This document shows, in pieces, positions 9,355 to 18,373 of a stretch of 64,000 bases of DNA. The stretch comes from Salinimicrobium marinum (lineage in GTDB: Bacteria; Bacteroidota; Bacteroidia; Flavobacteriales; Flavobacteriaceae), in the NCBI RefSeq assembly GCF_014651535.1, contig NZ_BMXB01000001.1:245469-309468 (forward strand). The letters are read 5' to 3'. Below the pieces are notes generated by a model. That model had not been told where the DNA came from. It worked only from the letters and a program-made list of their open reading frames with translations, and searched no databases. Position numbers and translations under genes: made by a program. Numbering within the stretch: the stretch's first letter is position 1; each line of letters begins with the position of its first letter.

Positions 9355-10239
9355 CTAATTGCGCTTATCTTCTCCCCATAATAATTTTTTGCGTAGGGTT
9401 TGCAGGAAAGAATCCCCTTTGATTTCCACCATCTTTATTTTAAAAGGAGCTTTTTTGATGGTGATGGTTGTTTCTTGTTTTAGTGTTGCGATCCTGGAAT
9501 CCATGGATACCAGAAACTCATTTTCCCTTCCCGATACTTTTAAAGTGATCTTAGTATTGTCCTTTAAGATAAGGGGACGGGCATTGAGATTATGTGGGGC
9601 AATAGGAGTAATGGCAATGGCTTTTGTGGCGGGTGTTATTACCGGCCCTCCGCAGCTAAGGGAATATCCTGTAGATCCTGTGGGGGTGGAGACTATTAAT
9701 CCGTCTGCCCAATAAGCGGTAAGGTACTCATCGTCCAGCCAGGTCTCAATGGTGATCATGGAAGTGGTGTTTTTTCTGCTTACCGCAATTTCATTGAGTG
9801 CGAAGTTGTTGGTGCAGATAGTTCCGTCTTCCGGATTCGTGTAAATACATAAAGCAGATCTTTCGGAAATGGTATACTCCTTATTAAGGAGCCTGGTCAC
9901 GGTACTGCGTATTTCTTCCTTATTTATGGTCGCAAGGAAGCCGAGCCTTCCGGTGTTGATCCCGGCAATTGGGATGTTCAGGTTTTTTATATAATTGACA
10001 GACTTCAGGATGGTTCCGTCGCCTCCTACACTAATAAACAGGTCATAGGAAGCATCGATCTCTGTAAAAGTTTGATATTCTCCGTAGTTTTTATGAATGG
10101 ATTCATTTTGATGAATAAGCTTGAGAAAATCATGTTCAATGACCACTTCTATCTCCTCATGACATAGCGCATCAAGCAATTCTTCAACATACCTGCTGGA
10201 GTTAGGATGATAAAACTGACCGTAAATCCCTATTTTCAT
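9355..10239 (-). CDS. nadK: NAD kinase
   Basis: Phosphorylates NAD to NADP in the cytosol. 294 residues, the usual length. The GGDGTIL motif (residues about 64-70), the GFLATI loop, and the C-terminal NE(I)AV and STPTGSTGYSLSCGGP motifs of the family are visible. It is 3 bases downstream of the CBS-domain gene on the same strand, so the two form a small operon. Confidence 0.96.
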   Translation of the reverse strand: MKIGIYGQFYHPNSSRYVEELLDALCHEEIEVVIEHDFLKLIHQNESIHKNYGEYQTFTEIDASYDLFISVGGDGTILKSVNYIKNLNIPIAGINTGRLGFLATINKEEIRSTVTRLLNKEYTISERSALCIYTNPEDGTICTNNFALNEIAVSRKNTTSMITIETWLDDEYLTAYWADGLIVSTPTGSTGYSLSCGGPVITPATKAIAITPIAPHNLNARPLILKDNTKITLKVSGRENEFLVSMDSRIATLKQETTITIKKAPFKIKMVEIKGDSFLQTLRKKLLWGEDKRN

Positions 10240-10242
10240 AAA

Positions 10243-10899
10243 TCAGACATTCAGGTATTTATCCAGGTACTTTGAGCGATCCTGCAGGTTGGAATTGAAA
10301 GTGTCTTCCTGGTGATGCGAAATGACATTGTAGCCATACCTTCTGAAAGCCTGCAGCACGGTATTCAGGCTGGCCTGCCCGATTTTTAAAGTGACTTGTG
10401 CCACGTCGTTTTCCATTTTTGAAATGAATGCGCCATATACATGAGCTCCATTTGATTCTGCTATCTGACTTATTTCGCTAAAGGAATAATCCTTATACCC
10501 TTTTTCAACAATAAGAATTCCTCCGGGGCCATTCAGAAATGGGGATTCCGTAAATATATTCATGATATCGTGGAGCTCCACGTATCCTGTGTATCTGTTG
10601 TCTTCATCGAGCACAGGCAGAAGATTTGTTTGATTTTGTGCAAAAATCTTAAGTACTTCCAGCCAGTTGTCATCCTCCCGCACATAAAAACCTTCAAGAG
10701 AATATTGATACTCTTCAATGGTTTTCTCGGGGTCAAAACATCTCACGTCATTTTCTGAAATACTCCCAAGGTAAATTCCGTCTCTTTCTACAGGAACATG
10801 GGAATAGGTGAGTTGATTAAAAAGCTCCTGGATGTCCTGGATTTTCTCCCCTACATTGCAGATTTTTATATCATTTATAACATACGGCTGAATGCTCAT
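10243..10899 (-). CDS. CBS-domain protein
   Basis: 218 residues from the ATG at 10899 (MSIQPYVINDIK). The frame opens further upstream to 11025, but that stretch is AT-rich, runs into the start of pdxJ on the other strand and looks non-coding. Two CBS motifs are visible (LTYSHVPVERDGIYLGSIS and NQTNLLPVLDEDNRYTGYV), which normally bind adenine nucleotides. The C-terminal part (GGILIVEKGYKDYSFSEI onward) resembles an ACT-like regulatory fold. It precedes nadK, so a sensing role in nucleotide metabolism is possible but inferred. Confidence 0.88.
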   Translation of the reverse strand: MSIQPYVINDIKICNVGEKIQDIQELFNQLTYSHVPVERDGIYLGSISENDVRCFDPEKTIEEYQYSLEGFYVREDDNWLEVLKIFAQNQTNLLPVLDEDNRYTGYVELHDIMNIFTESPFLNGPGGILIVEKGYKDYSFSEISQIAESNGAHVYGAFISKMENDVAQVTLKIGQASLNTVLQAFRRYGYNVISHHQEDTFNSNLQDRSKYLDKYLNV

Positions 10900-10936
10900 A
10901 GCAATTTCAATTTTCTGCAAATTAATCAAAATAAAG

Positions 10937-10968
10937 TAGTTTTGTGCATCTTCAACTTTGTATTTTTG
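10937..10968 (+). promoter_or_regulatory. Promoter of pdxJ
   Basis: TATTTTTG at 10961-10968 fits the -7 consensus TAnnTTTG, with TTTG at 10941-10944 as a -33 candidate at a slightly short 16-base spacing. The pdxJ ATG is 19 bases after the -7 box. Confidence 0.5.
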
Positions 10969-10987
10969 TTTGAAATAAGCCTGAAAA

Positions 10988-11707
10988 ATGACGAAATTAA
11001 GCGTAAACATAAATAAAATTGCCACTCTTAGAAATTCCAGGGGAGGTGACGTGCCAAACGTGGTGCAGGTGGCAAAAGATGTCGAAAAATTTGGTGGTGA
11101 AGGTATTACCGTTCACCCCAGGCCTGATGAGCGGCATATTCGGTATCAGGATGTTAGAGACCTTAAGCCTGTGGTGACAACCGAGTTTAATATTGAGGGT
11201 AATCCAATAAAAAAATTTATCGACCTGGTCCTGGAGGCAAAGCCTGCCCAGGTAACCTTGGTACCCGATGCCGAAGAAGCTATTACCTCAAATTCCGGTT
11301 GGGATACTTTGAAGAATAGAGATTTTCTGAAGGAAGTGATTTCCGAATTTAAACGTAATAATATCAGGACCTCCATATTTGTGGACCCTGATTTAAAGAT
11401 GGTGGAGGGAGCAGTCGAAACAGGGGCAGACAGAATTGAGTTGTACACCGAAGATTATGCAACGCAATATGCCATCGGAAATAAAAATGCCGTTAAACCA
11501 TATGTAGAATGTGCTGAATTAGCTAGTAAACTGGGGCTTGGTGTAAATGCGGGACATGATCTTTCTCTGAAAAATATTCAGTTCTTTAAGCAAAACGTAC
11601 CCGGACTGCTGGAGGTGTCCATTGGCCATGCCCTTATTGCTGAAGCTCTTTACGACGGATTAAAACCTGTGATTGAACAATATCTTAAACTACTAAAGAC
11701 CCCATGA
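10988..11707 (+). CDS. pdxJ: Pyridoxine 5'-phosphate synthase
   Basis: Condenses 1-deoxy-D-xylulose 5-phosphate with 3-amino-2-oxopropyl phosphate to pyridoxine 5'-phosphate in the DXP-dependent vitamin B6 route. 239 residues. The N-terminal VNINKIATLRNSRGG, the HPRPDERHI motif and the C-terminal GHDLSLKNI and EVSIGHALI motifs match the TIM-barrel family. Its stop overlaps the start of the alpha/beta hydrolase by 4 bases, a typical coupled pair. Confidence 0.96.
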   Translation: MTKLSVNINKIATLRNSRGGDVPNVVQVAKDVEKFGGEGITVHPRPDERHIRYQDVRDLKPVVTTEFNIEGNPIKKFIDLVLEAKPAQVTLVPDAEEAITSNSGWDTLKNRDFLKEVISEFKRNNIRTSIFVDPDLKMVEGAVETGADRIELYTEDYATQYAIGNKNAVKPYVECAELASKLGLGVNAGHDLSLKNIQFFKQNVPGLLEVSIGHALIAEALYDGLKPVIEQYLKLLKTP

Positions 11708-12465
11708 AATTACATGCCAATGTTATAGGAGAAGGAAAGCCGTTTTTGATCCTGCACGGTTTTCTAGGAATGAGTGATAACTGGAAAACGCTGGGTAAAG
11801 AATTTGCCGATGCGGGATACCAGGTGCATTTAATCGATCAGAGAAACCATGGCAGGAGTCTGCACAGTGAAGAGTTTAATTACCTGTTGCTGGCAAAGGA
11901 TGTGAAGGAATATATTGATACACACTCTCTTGAAAACTGTATTTTGCTGGGGCATTCCATGGGCGGGAAAACAGCGATGATGACTGCTTCGCTTTTCCCT
12001 CACGTGGTCGATAAATTGATAGTAGTGGATATTTCTCCCAAATATTATGCGCCACACCACCAGCAGATATTAGAAGGGCTTAAGGCTATTGATGACGCCA
12101 GCCTTACTTCGAGAGGAGACGCTGAAGATCTTCTGGCAGAGTATATTAAGGAGAAAGGGGTACGTTTATTCCTTTTGAAAAACCTTTACTGGAAAAGCAA
12201 AGAAAAACTGGGGTTAAGGCTTAATCTGGAAGTGCTAATAAAAGAGATTGAAGCAATTGGAGAGGCTTTGCCTTCAGATAAAACCTTTAATAAACCTACT
12301 TTGTTTATTAAAGGAGAAAAATCAGGTTACATCAAAAAGGAAGATGAAGCATTAATTGCTTCCCATTTTTCATCTTCAGAAATTGTTGGAATTCCCGGGG
12401 CAGGGCACTGGGTTCATGCTGAAAATAAGAAGGCCTTTTATGATGCGATAATGAGATTCTTATAA
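11704..12465 (+). CDS. Alpha/beta hydrolase (YbfF-like esterase)
   Basis: 253 residues. It has the HGFLG oxyanion-hole motif, the LIDQRNHGRS motif, the nucleophile elbow GHSMGGK with the catalytic serine near residue 89, and the terminal GAGHWVHAE with the catalytic histidine. This matches the YbfF/ABHD11-type esterases, whose natural substrate is poorly defined. It overlaps pdxJ by 4 bases and is probably cotranscribed. No signal peptide is seen, so it should be cytosolic. Confidence 0.9.
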   Translation: MKLHANVIGEGKPFLILHGFLGMSDNWKTLGKEFADAGYQVHLIDQRNHGRSLHSEEFNYLLLAKDVKEYIDTHSLENCILLGHSMGGKTAMMTASLFPHVVDKLIVVDISPKYYAPHHQQILEGLKAIDDASLTSRGDAEDLLAEYIKEKGVRLFLLKNLYWKSKEKLGLRLNLEVLIKEIEAIGEALPSDKTFNKPTLFIKGEKSGYIKKEDEALIASHFSSSEIVGIPGAGHWVHAENKKAFYDAIMRFL

Positions 12466-12512
12466 TATTAGTATCCATTTATTATGTATGCATAATAAAA
12501 TCACCTTTTTTC

Positions 12513-12542
12513 TTGCGTAATATCTATTTTATGCTAATTTTG
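12513..12542 (+). promoter_or_regulatory. Promoter of the OmpP1/FadL gene
   Basis: TTG at 12513-12515 is followed after 19 bases by TAATTTTG at 12535-12542, matching the Bacteroidota -33/-7 arrangement. The ATG lies 43 bases downstream. Confidence 0.6.
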
Positions 12543-12585
12543 AGGCATTGATTCAATTAGATAACCGACAATTTTACTTTAAATT

Positions 12586-13839
12586 ATGAGAAAATTTTTA
12601 TTTCTGATGGTGTTTGTTTTAGCAGGTACCATTACCTATGCCGGAGGGTATCGGGTAAGTGTGCAGGGGCAACGGGCTTTGGCGATGGGTCACACCGGGG
12701 TGGCGGTAGTGAACAGTGCAGAATTAGGGTTTTTTAATCCCGCAGGTCTTGTTTACCTGGAAGACAGGTTAACAGTTTCGGCCGGTGTAAGTGGCGTCTT
12801 TTCAGATGTGGCGTGGCAAAATGAAGAGTATGGGGAGACAGCCAGAACAGAGAATCCTGCAGGAACTCCATTTTATTTTTATGCTTCCTACAAGGTGAAT
12901 GATTGGCTTTCTGCCGGGCTTAGTGTTTATACTCCATATGGGAGTACTGTGGAGTGGCCGGAAGACTGGGCCGGTTCACACCTCGTGAATAGTATTAAAT
13001 TACAGGCTATCTATGTGCAACCGTTAGCTTCTATAAAAATTTCAGAAAAACTGAGTATAGGTGGAGGTCCTATTTTTGTAACAGGTTCTGTTAACTTCAA
13101 CAGGAATCTTGACCGTACATTGACCGATATTGATGGAAACAGAGCTAACGTTACCATTGATGCTTCCGGTGTGAATGAGTGGGGATGGTCTGCGGGAGCT
13201 ATGTACACACCCTGGGAAGATCTTCGTATTGGGGTGAATTACCGTTCAGAAATCATAATGAATGCTGAAGGAGGGGATGCTGATTTTGAGAATATTCCAA
13301 ACACTCCAATGGCGCCTTTCAGTGATACTGCTTTTGATGCACAACTGCCTCTACCTGCAGAGCTTACTATTGGTGCTTCCTATCAACTGAATGAGCAGTG
13401 GCTTTTCGCTTTTGATTTCAACAGAAATTACTGGGGAGTATATGAGGCACTGGATATTCAGTTTGCAAATGGGGTGCTTTCAGAAAATCCAAGGAATTAT
13501 GAAGATGCCAACATCTGGAGATTTGGAGCAGAGTACAAAGCAACAGAGAGATTTGTGCTTCGTGCAGGATATTACTATGATGAGTCTCCTGTGTTGAATA
13601 ATTATTTCGCCCCGGAAACTCCGCGAAATGATTCACAGGGCTTTACTGCGGGTCTTTCCCTTAATGTTACATCAAACCTGGCGTTAGATGCTTCTTTCGC
13701 TTACATAAGGTTCAACGAGGTGGATGCTACTTACAATCCAGATAAGGATCTATTCCCGGCGTATGAGGGGACTCCTTTTGGTGGTACCTATAAATCTAGT
13801 GCTTTTATTGCCGGATTGGGTGTAACTTATAAACTATAA
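12586..13839 (+). CDS. OmpP1/FadL-family outer-membrane transporter
   Basis: 417 residues: signal peptide (LFLMVFVLAGTITYAGG), then the N-terminal hatch-like motif QGQRALAMGHTGVA and SAELGFFNPAGL typical of FadL proteins, then a 14-strand-type barrel ending in aromatic strands. FadL channels pass hydrophobic molecules such as fatty acids across the outer membrane. It is followed after 19 bases by an SGNH-hydrolase lipoprotein, a pairing often seen in Flavobacteriia, which suggests lipid or ester uptake coupled to hydrolysis. The substrate is inferred. Confidence 0.9.
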   Translation: MRKFLFLMVFVLAGTITYAGGYRVSVQGQRALAMGHTGVAVVNSAELGFFNPAGLVYLEDRLTVSAGVSGVFSDVAWQNEEYGETARTENPAGTPFYFYASYKVNDWLSAGLSVYTPYGSTVEWPEDWAGSHLVNSIKLQAIYVQPLASIKISEKLSIGGGPIFVTGSVNFNRNLDRTLTDIDGNRANVTIDASGVNEWGWSAGAMYTPWEDLRIGVNYRSEIIMNAEGGDADFENIPNTPMAPFSDTAFDAQLPLPAELTIGASYQLNEQWLFAFDFNRNYWGVYEALDIQFANGVLSENPRNYEDANIWRFGAEYKATERFVLRAGYYYDESPVLNNYFAPETPRNDSQGFTAGLSLNVTSNLALDASFAYIRFNEVDATYNPDKDLFPAYEGTPFGGTYKSSAFIAGLGVTYKL

Positions 13840-13858
13840 TTCTTAAGCTTAAAAAGAC

Positions 13859-15448
13859 ATGAAAAATTATATAAAATATATTGGAATTCTTGCCCTGGGA
13901 ATGGTTGCCTGTGAGCCTGAATTTGAAAATCCTGTGGATGAGCAGGGAGCATACGAAAACGGCGAAGCCGATTTCACTAACTATGTGGCTCTTGGAAATT
14001 CGCTTACTGCGGGTTATGCAGATAACGCATTGTACATAACAGGACAGGAACAATCCTATCCTAACATTTTGGCACAGCAATTTGCTAAAGTACAGCAAAC
14101 AGAAGAATTCAGGATTCCTTATATGGACGATAACGCAGGAGGTCTTTTGTATGAAGGATCACCTCTTCCGGGATTTGGAAACAGGAGAGTCTTGGCTTTT
14201 AATGAAGAAGGAGCTGCTTCTCCGGGTGTTTATAATGGTACCGCAACTACAGAGGTAACAAATGTGCTGGAAGGTCCCTTCAATAACATGGGTGTGCCTG
14301 GTGCAAAAGTATATCATCTGGTAGCACCGGGATATGGTAATGCAGCAGGAGTTACGGCAGGAATGGCTAATCCTTATTTTGCACGATTCGCCTCCTCTCC
14401 GGGAGCTCAGATTATTGAAGATGCTGTTGCTCATAATCCTACTTTTTTCAGCCTATGGATTGGTAATAACGATGTATTGGGTTATGCCGTTTCAGGTGGT
14501 GTCGGTGAAGATCAAACCGGAAATCAGGATCCGGCATCTTATGGATCTAACGATATTACAGATCCACAGGCTTTTGCCTTTATATATTCGAACATTGTAA
14601 CTGCTCTTACTGCCAATGGGGCAGACGGCGTACTTTTAAATATTCCGGATGTTACCAATGTACCGTTCTTTACTACAGTGCCTCATGCACCTCTTGATCC
14701 AACAAATCCTGATTTCGGGCCACAGATTCCAACATTAAACCAGACTTTTGGACAATTGAATGCAGCATTTGCTTTTCTGGGAGTACCGGAGCGTTCTATC
14801 CAGTTTTCTGAATCTGCAGCCAGTGCTGTAGTGATTAGAGATGAAGGTCTTACCGATCTTTCTGCAGAATTGACTCAGGTGCTAATTGGTGCCGGAATGG
14901 ACCAGGGTACTGCTACTATTTATGGAATGCAGTATGGACAGGCAAGACAGGCGACTGAAGAAGATCTGATTCCCCTAACCAGTTCCGGAGTGATCGGCCA
15001 GTTGAATACGGAGAGAATGGGAGCATTAATGGAAATGGGAGTGCCGCAGGCTACTGCAGGACAGCTTTCTGTTAATGGTGTTTCTTATCCTTTGGAAGAT
15101 CAACATGTTCTGGTTCCTTCAGAACTTGAAAACATAGCAACTGCGACTGCTGCTTATAACGCTGCAATTCAGAATATAGCAAATTCAAATGAACTTGCAT
15201 TTGTAGATGCTGCAGGAATGTTAAATGAAGTTGCCGGTGGAGGTATTTCTTATGATGGTGGAACGGTTACTGCAGCTTATGTTACAGGTGGTGCTTTTTC
15301 TCTTGATGGGATTCATTTAACACCAAGAGGATATGCTTTGGTAGCCAACCGAATTATTGAATCTGTAAATGAAACTTATAATTCAACTGTACCAAGAGTA
15401 AATATTGGTAATTATGGAACTGTTACTCCAAGTAACGATGTACAGTAG
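13859..15448 (+). CDS. SGNH/GDSL-hydrolase family lipoprotein
   Basis: 529 residues. The N-terminus has a lipoprotein signal with the lipobox LGMVAC, so the protein should be anchored in the outer membrane. The block I motif ALGNSLTAGYAD (catalytic Ser), the block III motif IGNNDVLG and the block V motif DGIHLTPRGYALVA (catalytic Asp and His) mark an SGNH hydrolase. The middle is enlarged by a long Gly/Ala-rich insertion. It is second in a two-gene operon with the FadL-type channel and ends at a hairpin terminator. The ester substrate is not known. Confidence 0.87.
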   Translation: MKNYIKYIGILALGMVACEPEFENPVDEQGAYENGEADFTNYVALGNSLTAGYADNALYITGQEQSYPNILAQQFAKVQQTEEFRIPYMDDNAGGLLYEGSPLPGFGNRRVLAFNEEGAASPGVYNGTATTEVTNVLEGPFNNMGVPGAKVYHLVAPGYGNAAGVTAGMANPYFARFASSPGAQIIEDAVAHNPTFFSLWIGNNDVLGYAVSGGVGEDQTGNQDPASYGSNDITDPQAFAFIYSNIVTALTANGADGVLLNIPDVTNVPFFTTVPHAPLDPTNPDFGPQIPTLNQTFGQLNAAFAFLGVPERSIQFSESAASAVVIRDEGLTDLSAELTQVLIGAGMDQGTATIYGMQYGQARQATEEDLIPLTSSGVIGQLNTERMGALMEMGVPQATAGQLSVNGVSYPLEDQHVLVPSELENIATATAAYNAAIQNIANSNELAFVDAAGMLNEVAGGGISYDGGTVTAAYVTGGAFSLDGIHLTPRGYALVANRIIESVNETYNSTVPRVNIGNYGTVTPSNDVQ

Positions 15449-15473
15449 ATAAAGAATAAATAATATTTCATTA

Positions 15474-15503
15474 AAACGCCGGGATTTCCTGGCGTTTTTT
15501 TGT
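15474..15503 (+). terminator. Rho-independent terminator after the SGNH lipoprotein
   Basis: AAAACGCC pairs with GGCGTTTT around an 9-base loop and runs into a T tract. Confidence 0.85.
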
Positions 15504-15757
15504 TCAAATTTTTCAGACGTTATAACGCATTCCCCTTGCAGAAGTAAAATTTGAAGACAAAATTGAGTGTTCAAAGGAAAATAAGAACGTGTTTTACAGA
15601 ATACTCAATTTCCGGATATTTCAATTTGTTAACCGTCCCAACTTCATCACAACAACACTCCGTCACAGGATTACTATATATAACATCACTTCGTCCCGGC
15701 TTCACTTAAACACATCATCACAATTTTTTCTTACCTTCGGAAGAAAAAACTAACATT
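15504..15757. other. Intergenic stretch with nothing recognised
   Basis: From the SGNH stop to the next gene is about 310 bases. Apart from the terminator at its left end I see no promoter of consensus form, no repeat and no coding potential. Confidence 0.5.
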
Positions 15758-16099
15758 ATGATTTTCCTATTTCGCATATTATTGACCGGTATTCTGGTCG
15801 TATTGTTATCCAAATTCCTTCCGGGAGTGACCGTGGCCGGGTATCTTACAGCGGTTATAGTAGCACTTGTACTTGCGTTACTAAACCTTATCATTAAGCC
15901 TATCCTGGTGTTATTTACCCTTCCTGTCACCATACTAACCCTGGGATTGTTTCTGTTTGTGATCAATGCCATCATTATTTTACTGGCCGATGCTTTTGTG
16001 GGAGGTTTTGAAGTTTCAGGCTTTTGGGTTGCATTGCTGTTTAGCATACTTCTTTCCGTTTTCCAGTCGGTGGTATTTTCACTTATTGAAAGAGATTAA
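15758..16099 (+). CDS. Small four-helix membrane protein of the phage-holin 4_2 (PF04020) type
   Basis: 113 residues, almost entirely hydrophobic in four membrane segments separated by short loops. It has NLIIKPILVLFTLPVTILTLG in the middle, cut here into LIIKPILVLFTLP and TILTLGL, which is the hallmark of the PF04020 family. Members are widespread single chromosomal genes despite the holin name; their function is unknown. It stands alone before the trigger-factor promoter. Confidence 0.85.
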   Translation: MIFLFRILLTGILVVLLSKFLPGVTVAGYLTAVIVALVLALLNLIIKPILVLFTLPVTILTLGLFLFVINAIIILLADAFVGGFEVSGFWVALLFSILLSVFQSVVFSLIERD

Positions 16100-16128
16100 G
16101 AGCCTCCTGAAATTCAGTATTTTGAAAC

Positions 16129-16160
16129 TTTGTAATGCTCTCAAAAAAGTTGTACTTTTG
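16129..16160 (+). promoter_or_regulatory. Promoter of tig
   Basis: TTTG at 16129-16132, 20 bases, then TACTTTTG at 16153-16160: a near-perfect Bacteroidota promoter, 26 bases before the tig ATG. Confidence 0.8.
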
Positions 16161-16186
16161 CACACCAATTTTTATAAGAGTTTATA

Positions 16187-17512
16187 ATGAATATAACGAG
16201 AGAGAACATAGACGAACTAAATGCTGTTGTAAAAGTCGACATCGCAAAGGAAGACTACAACGGTAAAGTTGAAAAAGTCCTGAAAGACTACCGTAAAAAT
16301 GCTAACATCCCAGGTTTCCGAAAAGGGCACGTGCCTATGGGTATGGTAAAGAAGCAGTATGGAAAAGCGGTTTTGGTTGATGAGGTGAACAAATTGCTTC
16401 AGGAAGGCCTCAATAAATATCTTACTGAAGAAAAACTGGATGTTCTTGGAAATCCGCTGCCTAAAGAGCAGGAGAATTTCGACTGGGACAGTGAAAATTA
16501 CTCATTCGAGTTCGAATTGGGTCTTTCTCCGGAATTTGAAGTAGATCTTAATACAGAAAAGCCTATCACGCATTACCAGATCGTTGCCGGTGATGAAATG
16601 ATAGAAAATCAGATAAAAACAATTCAGAAGCAATACGGGAAACTGGTTTCTAAGGATGCAGTAGAAGGTGAAGAAGACCAGGTAGCCGGTACTTTTAAGA
16701 ATGAAGCTGAAGAAATTGAAAGCACTACTACGTTGTCCCTTGATAAAATGAAGAACGAAGAGGATCGTAAAAAATTCATCGGGAAAAAAGTAGGGGACGT
16801 TGTAACCCTTAATACTAAAGACCTTTTTGAAGATGAGCATGATCTTATGGAAGTTCTTAAAGTAGATCACGATAAGGTTCACGGTCTTGATGTTGAGGTA
16901 GAATTCACTATTTCTGAAATCAACAAGCAGGAATTGGCAGACCTTGACCAGGAATTGTTTGATAAACTCTTCGGAAAAGGGGAAGTTACTTCAGTAACCG
17001 AACTTAAAGAAAAGATCAAAGAAGACGCCGGAAAGCAATTCGCTCAGCAGGGAGATCAGCAGTTACTAAACGATGTTACCGAAATGCTTATTGATAATAC
17101 GCAGTTCGATCTTCCGAAGGAATTTCTTCAGAAGTGGATCCGTACCGCAGGTGAAAATCCAATGACCGAAGAAGAAGCAAAGGAAGAGTACGAAAAAAGT
17201 GAAAAAGGATTACGTTTTCAGTTGATCGAAGGAAAATTGATCAAGGATAACGACCTTCAGGTGCAGTATGAAGATCTTATTTCTTTTGCTAAAGATAGGA
17301 TCAAGGAGCAAATGGCGCAATTTGGCCAGATGAATCCTGAAGATAAGGAACTTGAAGATATCGCAAAGCGTGTACTTTCAAATCAGGAAGAAGTGAAACG
17401 TCTTTCAGAACAATTGATGAATCAGAAGTTGCTTGACCTTTACAAGGAAAAAGTAAACCTGGAGCCTAAAGAAGTAACATACGAAGAATTTGTTAAAGAG
17501 GTTTATCAATAA
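16187..17512 (+). CDS. tig: Trigger factor
   Basis: Ribosome-associated chaperone and peptidyl-prolyl isomerase acting on nascent chains. 441 residues. The N-terminal ribosome-binding signature GFRKGHVPMG (residues about 43-52) is intact. The central FKBP-like domain is reduced, as usual in Bacteroidota, and is followed by the long helical C-terminal arms. It precedes clpP and clpX, the classic tig-clpP-clpX order, but a hairpin terminator separates it from clpP. Confidence 0.95.
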   Translation: MNITRENIDELNAVVKVDIAKEDYNGKVEKVLKDYRKNANIPGFRKGHVPMGMVKKQYGKAVLVDEVNKLLQEGLNKYLTEEKLDVLGNPLPKEQENFDWDSENYSFEFELGLSPEFEVDLNTEKPITHYQIVAGDEMIENQIKTIQKQYGKLVSKDAVEGEEDQVAGTFKNEAEEIESTTTLSLDKMKNEEDRKKFIGKKVGDVVTLNTKDLFEDEHDLMEVLKVDHDKVHGLDVEVEFTISEINKQELADLDQELFDKLFGKGEVTSVTELKEKIKEDAGKQFAQQGDQQLLNDVTEMLIDNTQFDLPKEFLQKWIRTAGENPMTEEEAKEEYEKSEKGLRFQLIEGKLIKDNDLQVQYEDLISFAKDRIKEQMAQFGQMNPEDKELEDIAKRVLSNQEEVKRLSEQLMNQKLLDLYKEKVNLEPKEVTYEEFVKEVYQ

Positions 17513-17539
17513 ATTTTTAGTAAATAAATACTTATCTTT

Positions 17540-17573
17540 AAGGCGTTATACCATCCTGGGTAACGCCTTTTTT
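17540..17573 (+). terminator. Terminator after tig
   Basis: AAGGCGTTA pairs with TAACGCCTT around a 12-base loop, followed by a T run. Confidence 0.85.
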
Positions 17574-17628
17574 AGCAAATAATAACCACTGAATTTCAGC
17601 CCGGAAGACCTTCGGGAAAGGAGATTAA

Positions 17629-18315
17629 ATGAAAAAATTTATGGACTACGGAAAAGAATTTGAAAAATACGCTACCAAGCACCACGGGATCAACAGTAAT
17701 TATTACAACAAGATAGTTAGCAGTATGATGCCACAGGGAATGACTCCCAATATTATTGAAGAACGCCAGATGAACATCGCAATTTTTGATGTTTTCTCCC
17801 GACTAATGATGGATCGTATCATCTTTTTGGGTACCGGGATAAATGATCAGGTTGCAAACATCATTCAGGCACAACTATTGTTCTTAGAAAGTACAGATGC
17901 CTCAAAAGATATCCAGATTTACATAAATTCGCCGGGAGGTAGCGTTTATGCAGGACTCGGGATCTATGATACCATGCAGTTCATTAAGCCAGATGTGGCT
18001 ACGATCTGTACAGGGATGGCGGCTTCCATGGGAGCGGTATTGCTTTGTGCAGGGGAAAAAGGAAAACGTAGCGGTCTTCCCCATTCAAGAGTGATGATCC
18101 ACCAGCCAATGGGTGGTGCACAGGGACAGGCTAGTGATATTGAAATCACAGCCCGTGAGATACTTACTCTTAAAAAGGAATTATATGATATTATTGCAAA
18201 GCACTCGGGGCAGACTTACGAGAAAGTGGAGGAAGACAGTGACAGGGATTACTGGATGAAGGCAGACAAAGCTTTGGAATACGGAATGATAGATGAAATT
18301 TTAACAAGAAGCTAA
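17629..18315 (+). CDS. clpP: ATP-dependent Clp protease proteolytic subunit
   Basis: Serine peptidase that forms the tetradecameric chamber used with ClpX. 228 residues. Catalytic Ser in [11 protein letters not shown], catalytic His in [11 protein letters not shown] and the Asp in DRDYWM are visible. An unusually good purine-rich site (GGAAAGGAG) lies before the ATG at 17629; an internal ATG four codons later (MDYGKEF) is also possible. clpX follows after 58 bases. Confidence 0.96.
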   Translation: MKKFMDYGKEFEKYATKHHGINSNYYNKIVSSMMPQGMTPNIIEERQMNIAIFDVFSRLMMDRIIFLGTGINDQVANIIQAQLLFLESTDASKDIQIYINSPGGSVYAGLGIYDTMQFIKPDVATICTGMAASMGAVLLCAGEKGKRSGLPHSRVMIHQPMGGAQGQASDIEITAREILTLKKELYDIIAKHSGQTYEKVEEDSDRDYWMKADKALEYGMIDEILTRS

Positions 18316-18373
18316 ATTCAGCTCTTGAGAAAATGACGAAATGATCCCGGGTTGGGATCAAAACAAAATTGCT

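Noticed and set aside
10899..11025. N-terminal extension of the CBS protein
   Set aside because: It would overlap pdxJ and its promoter, and the translated stretch is AT-driven Phe/Ile/Lys/Asn without domain likeness.
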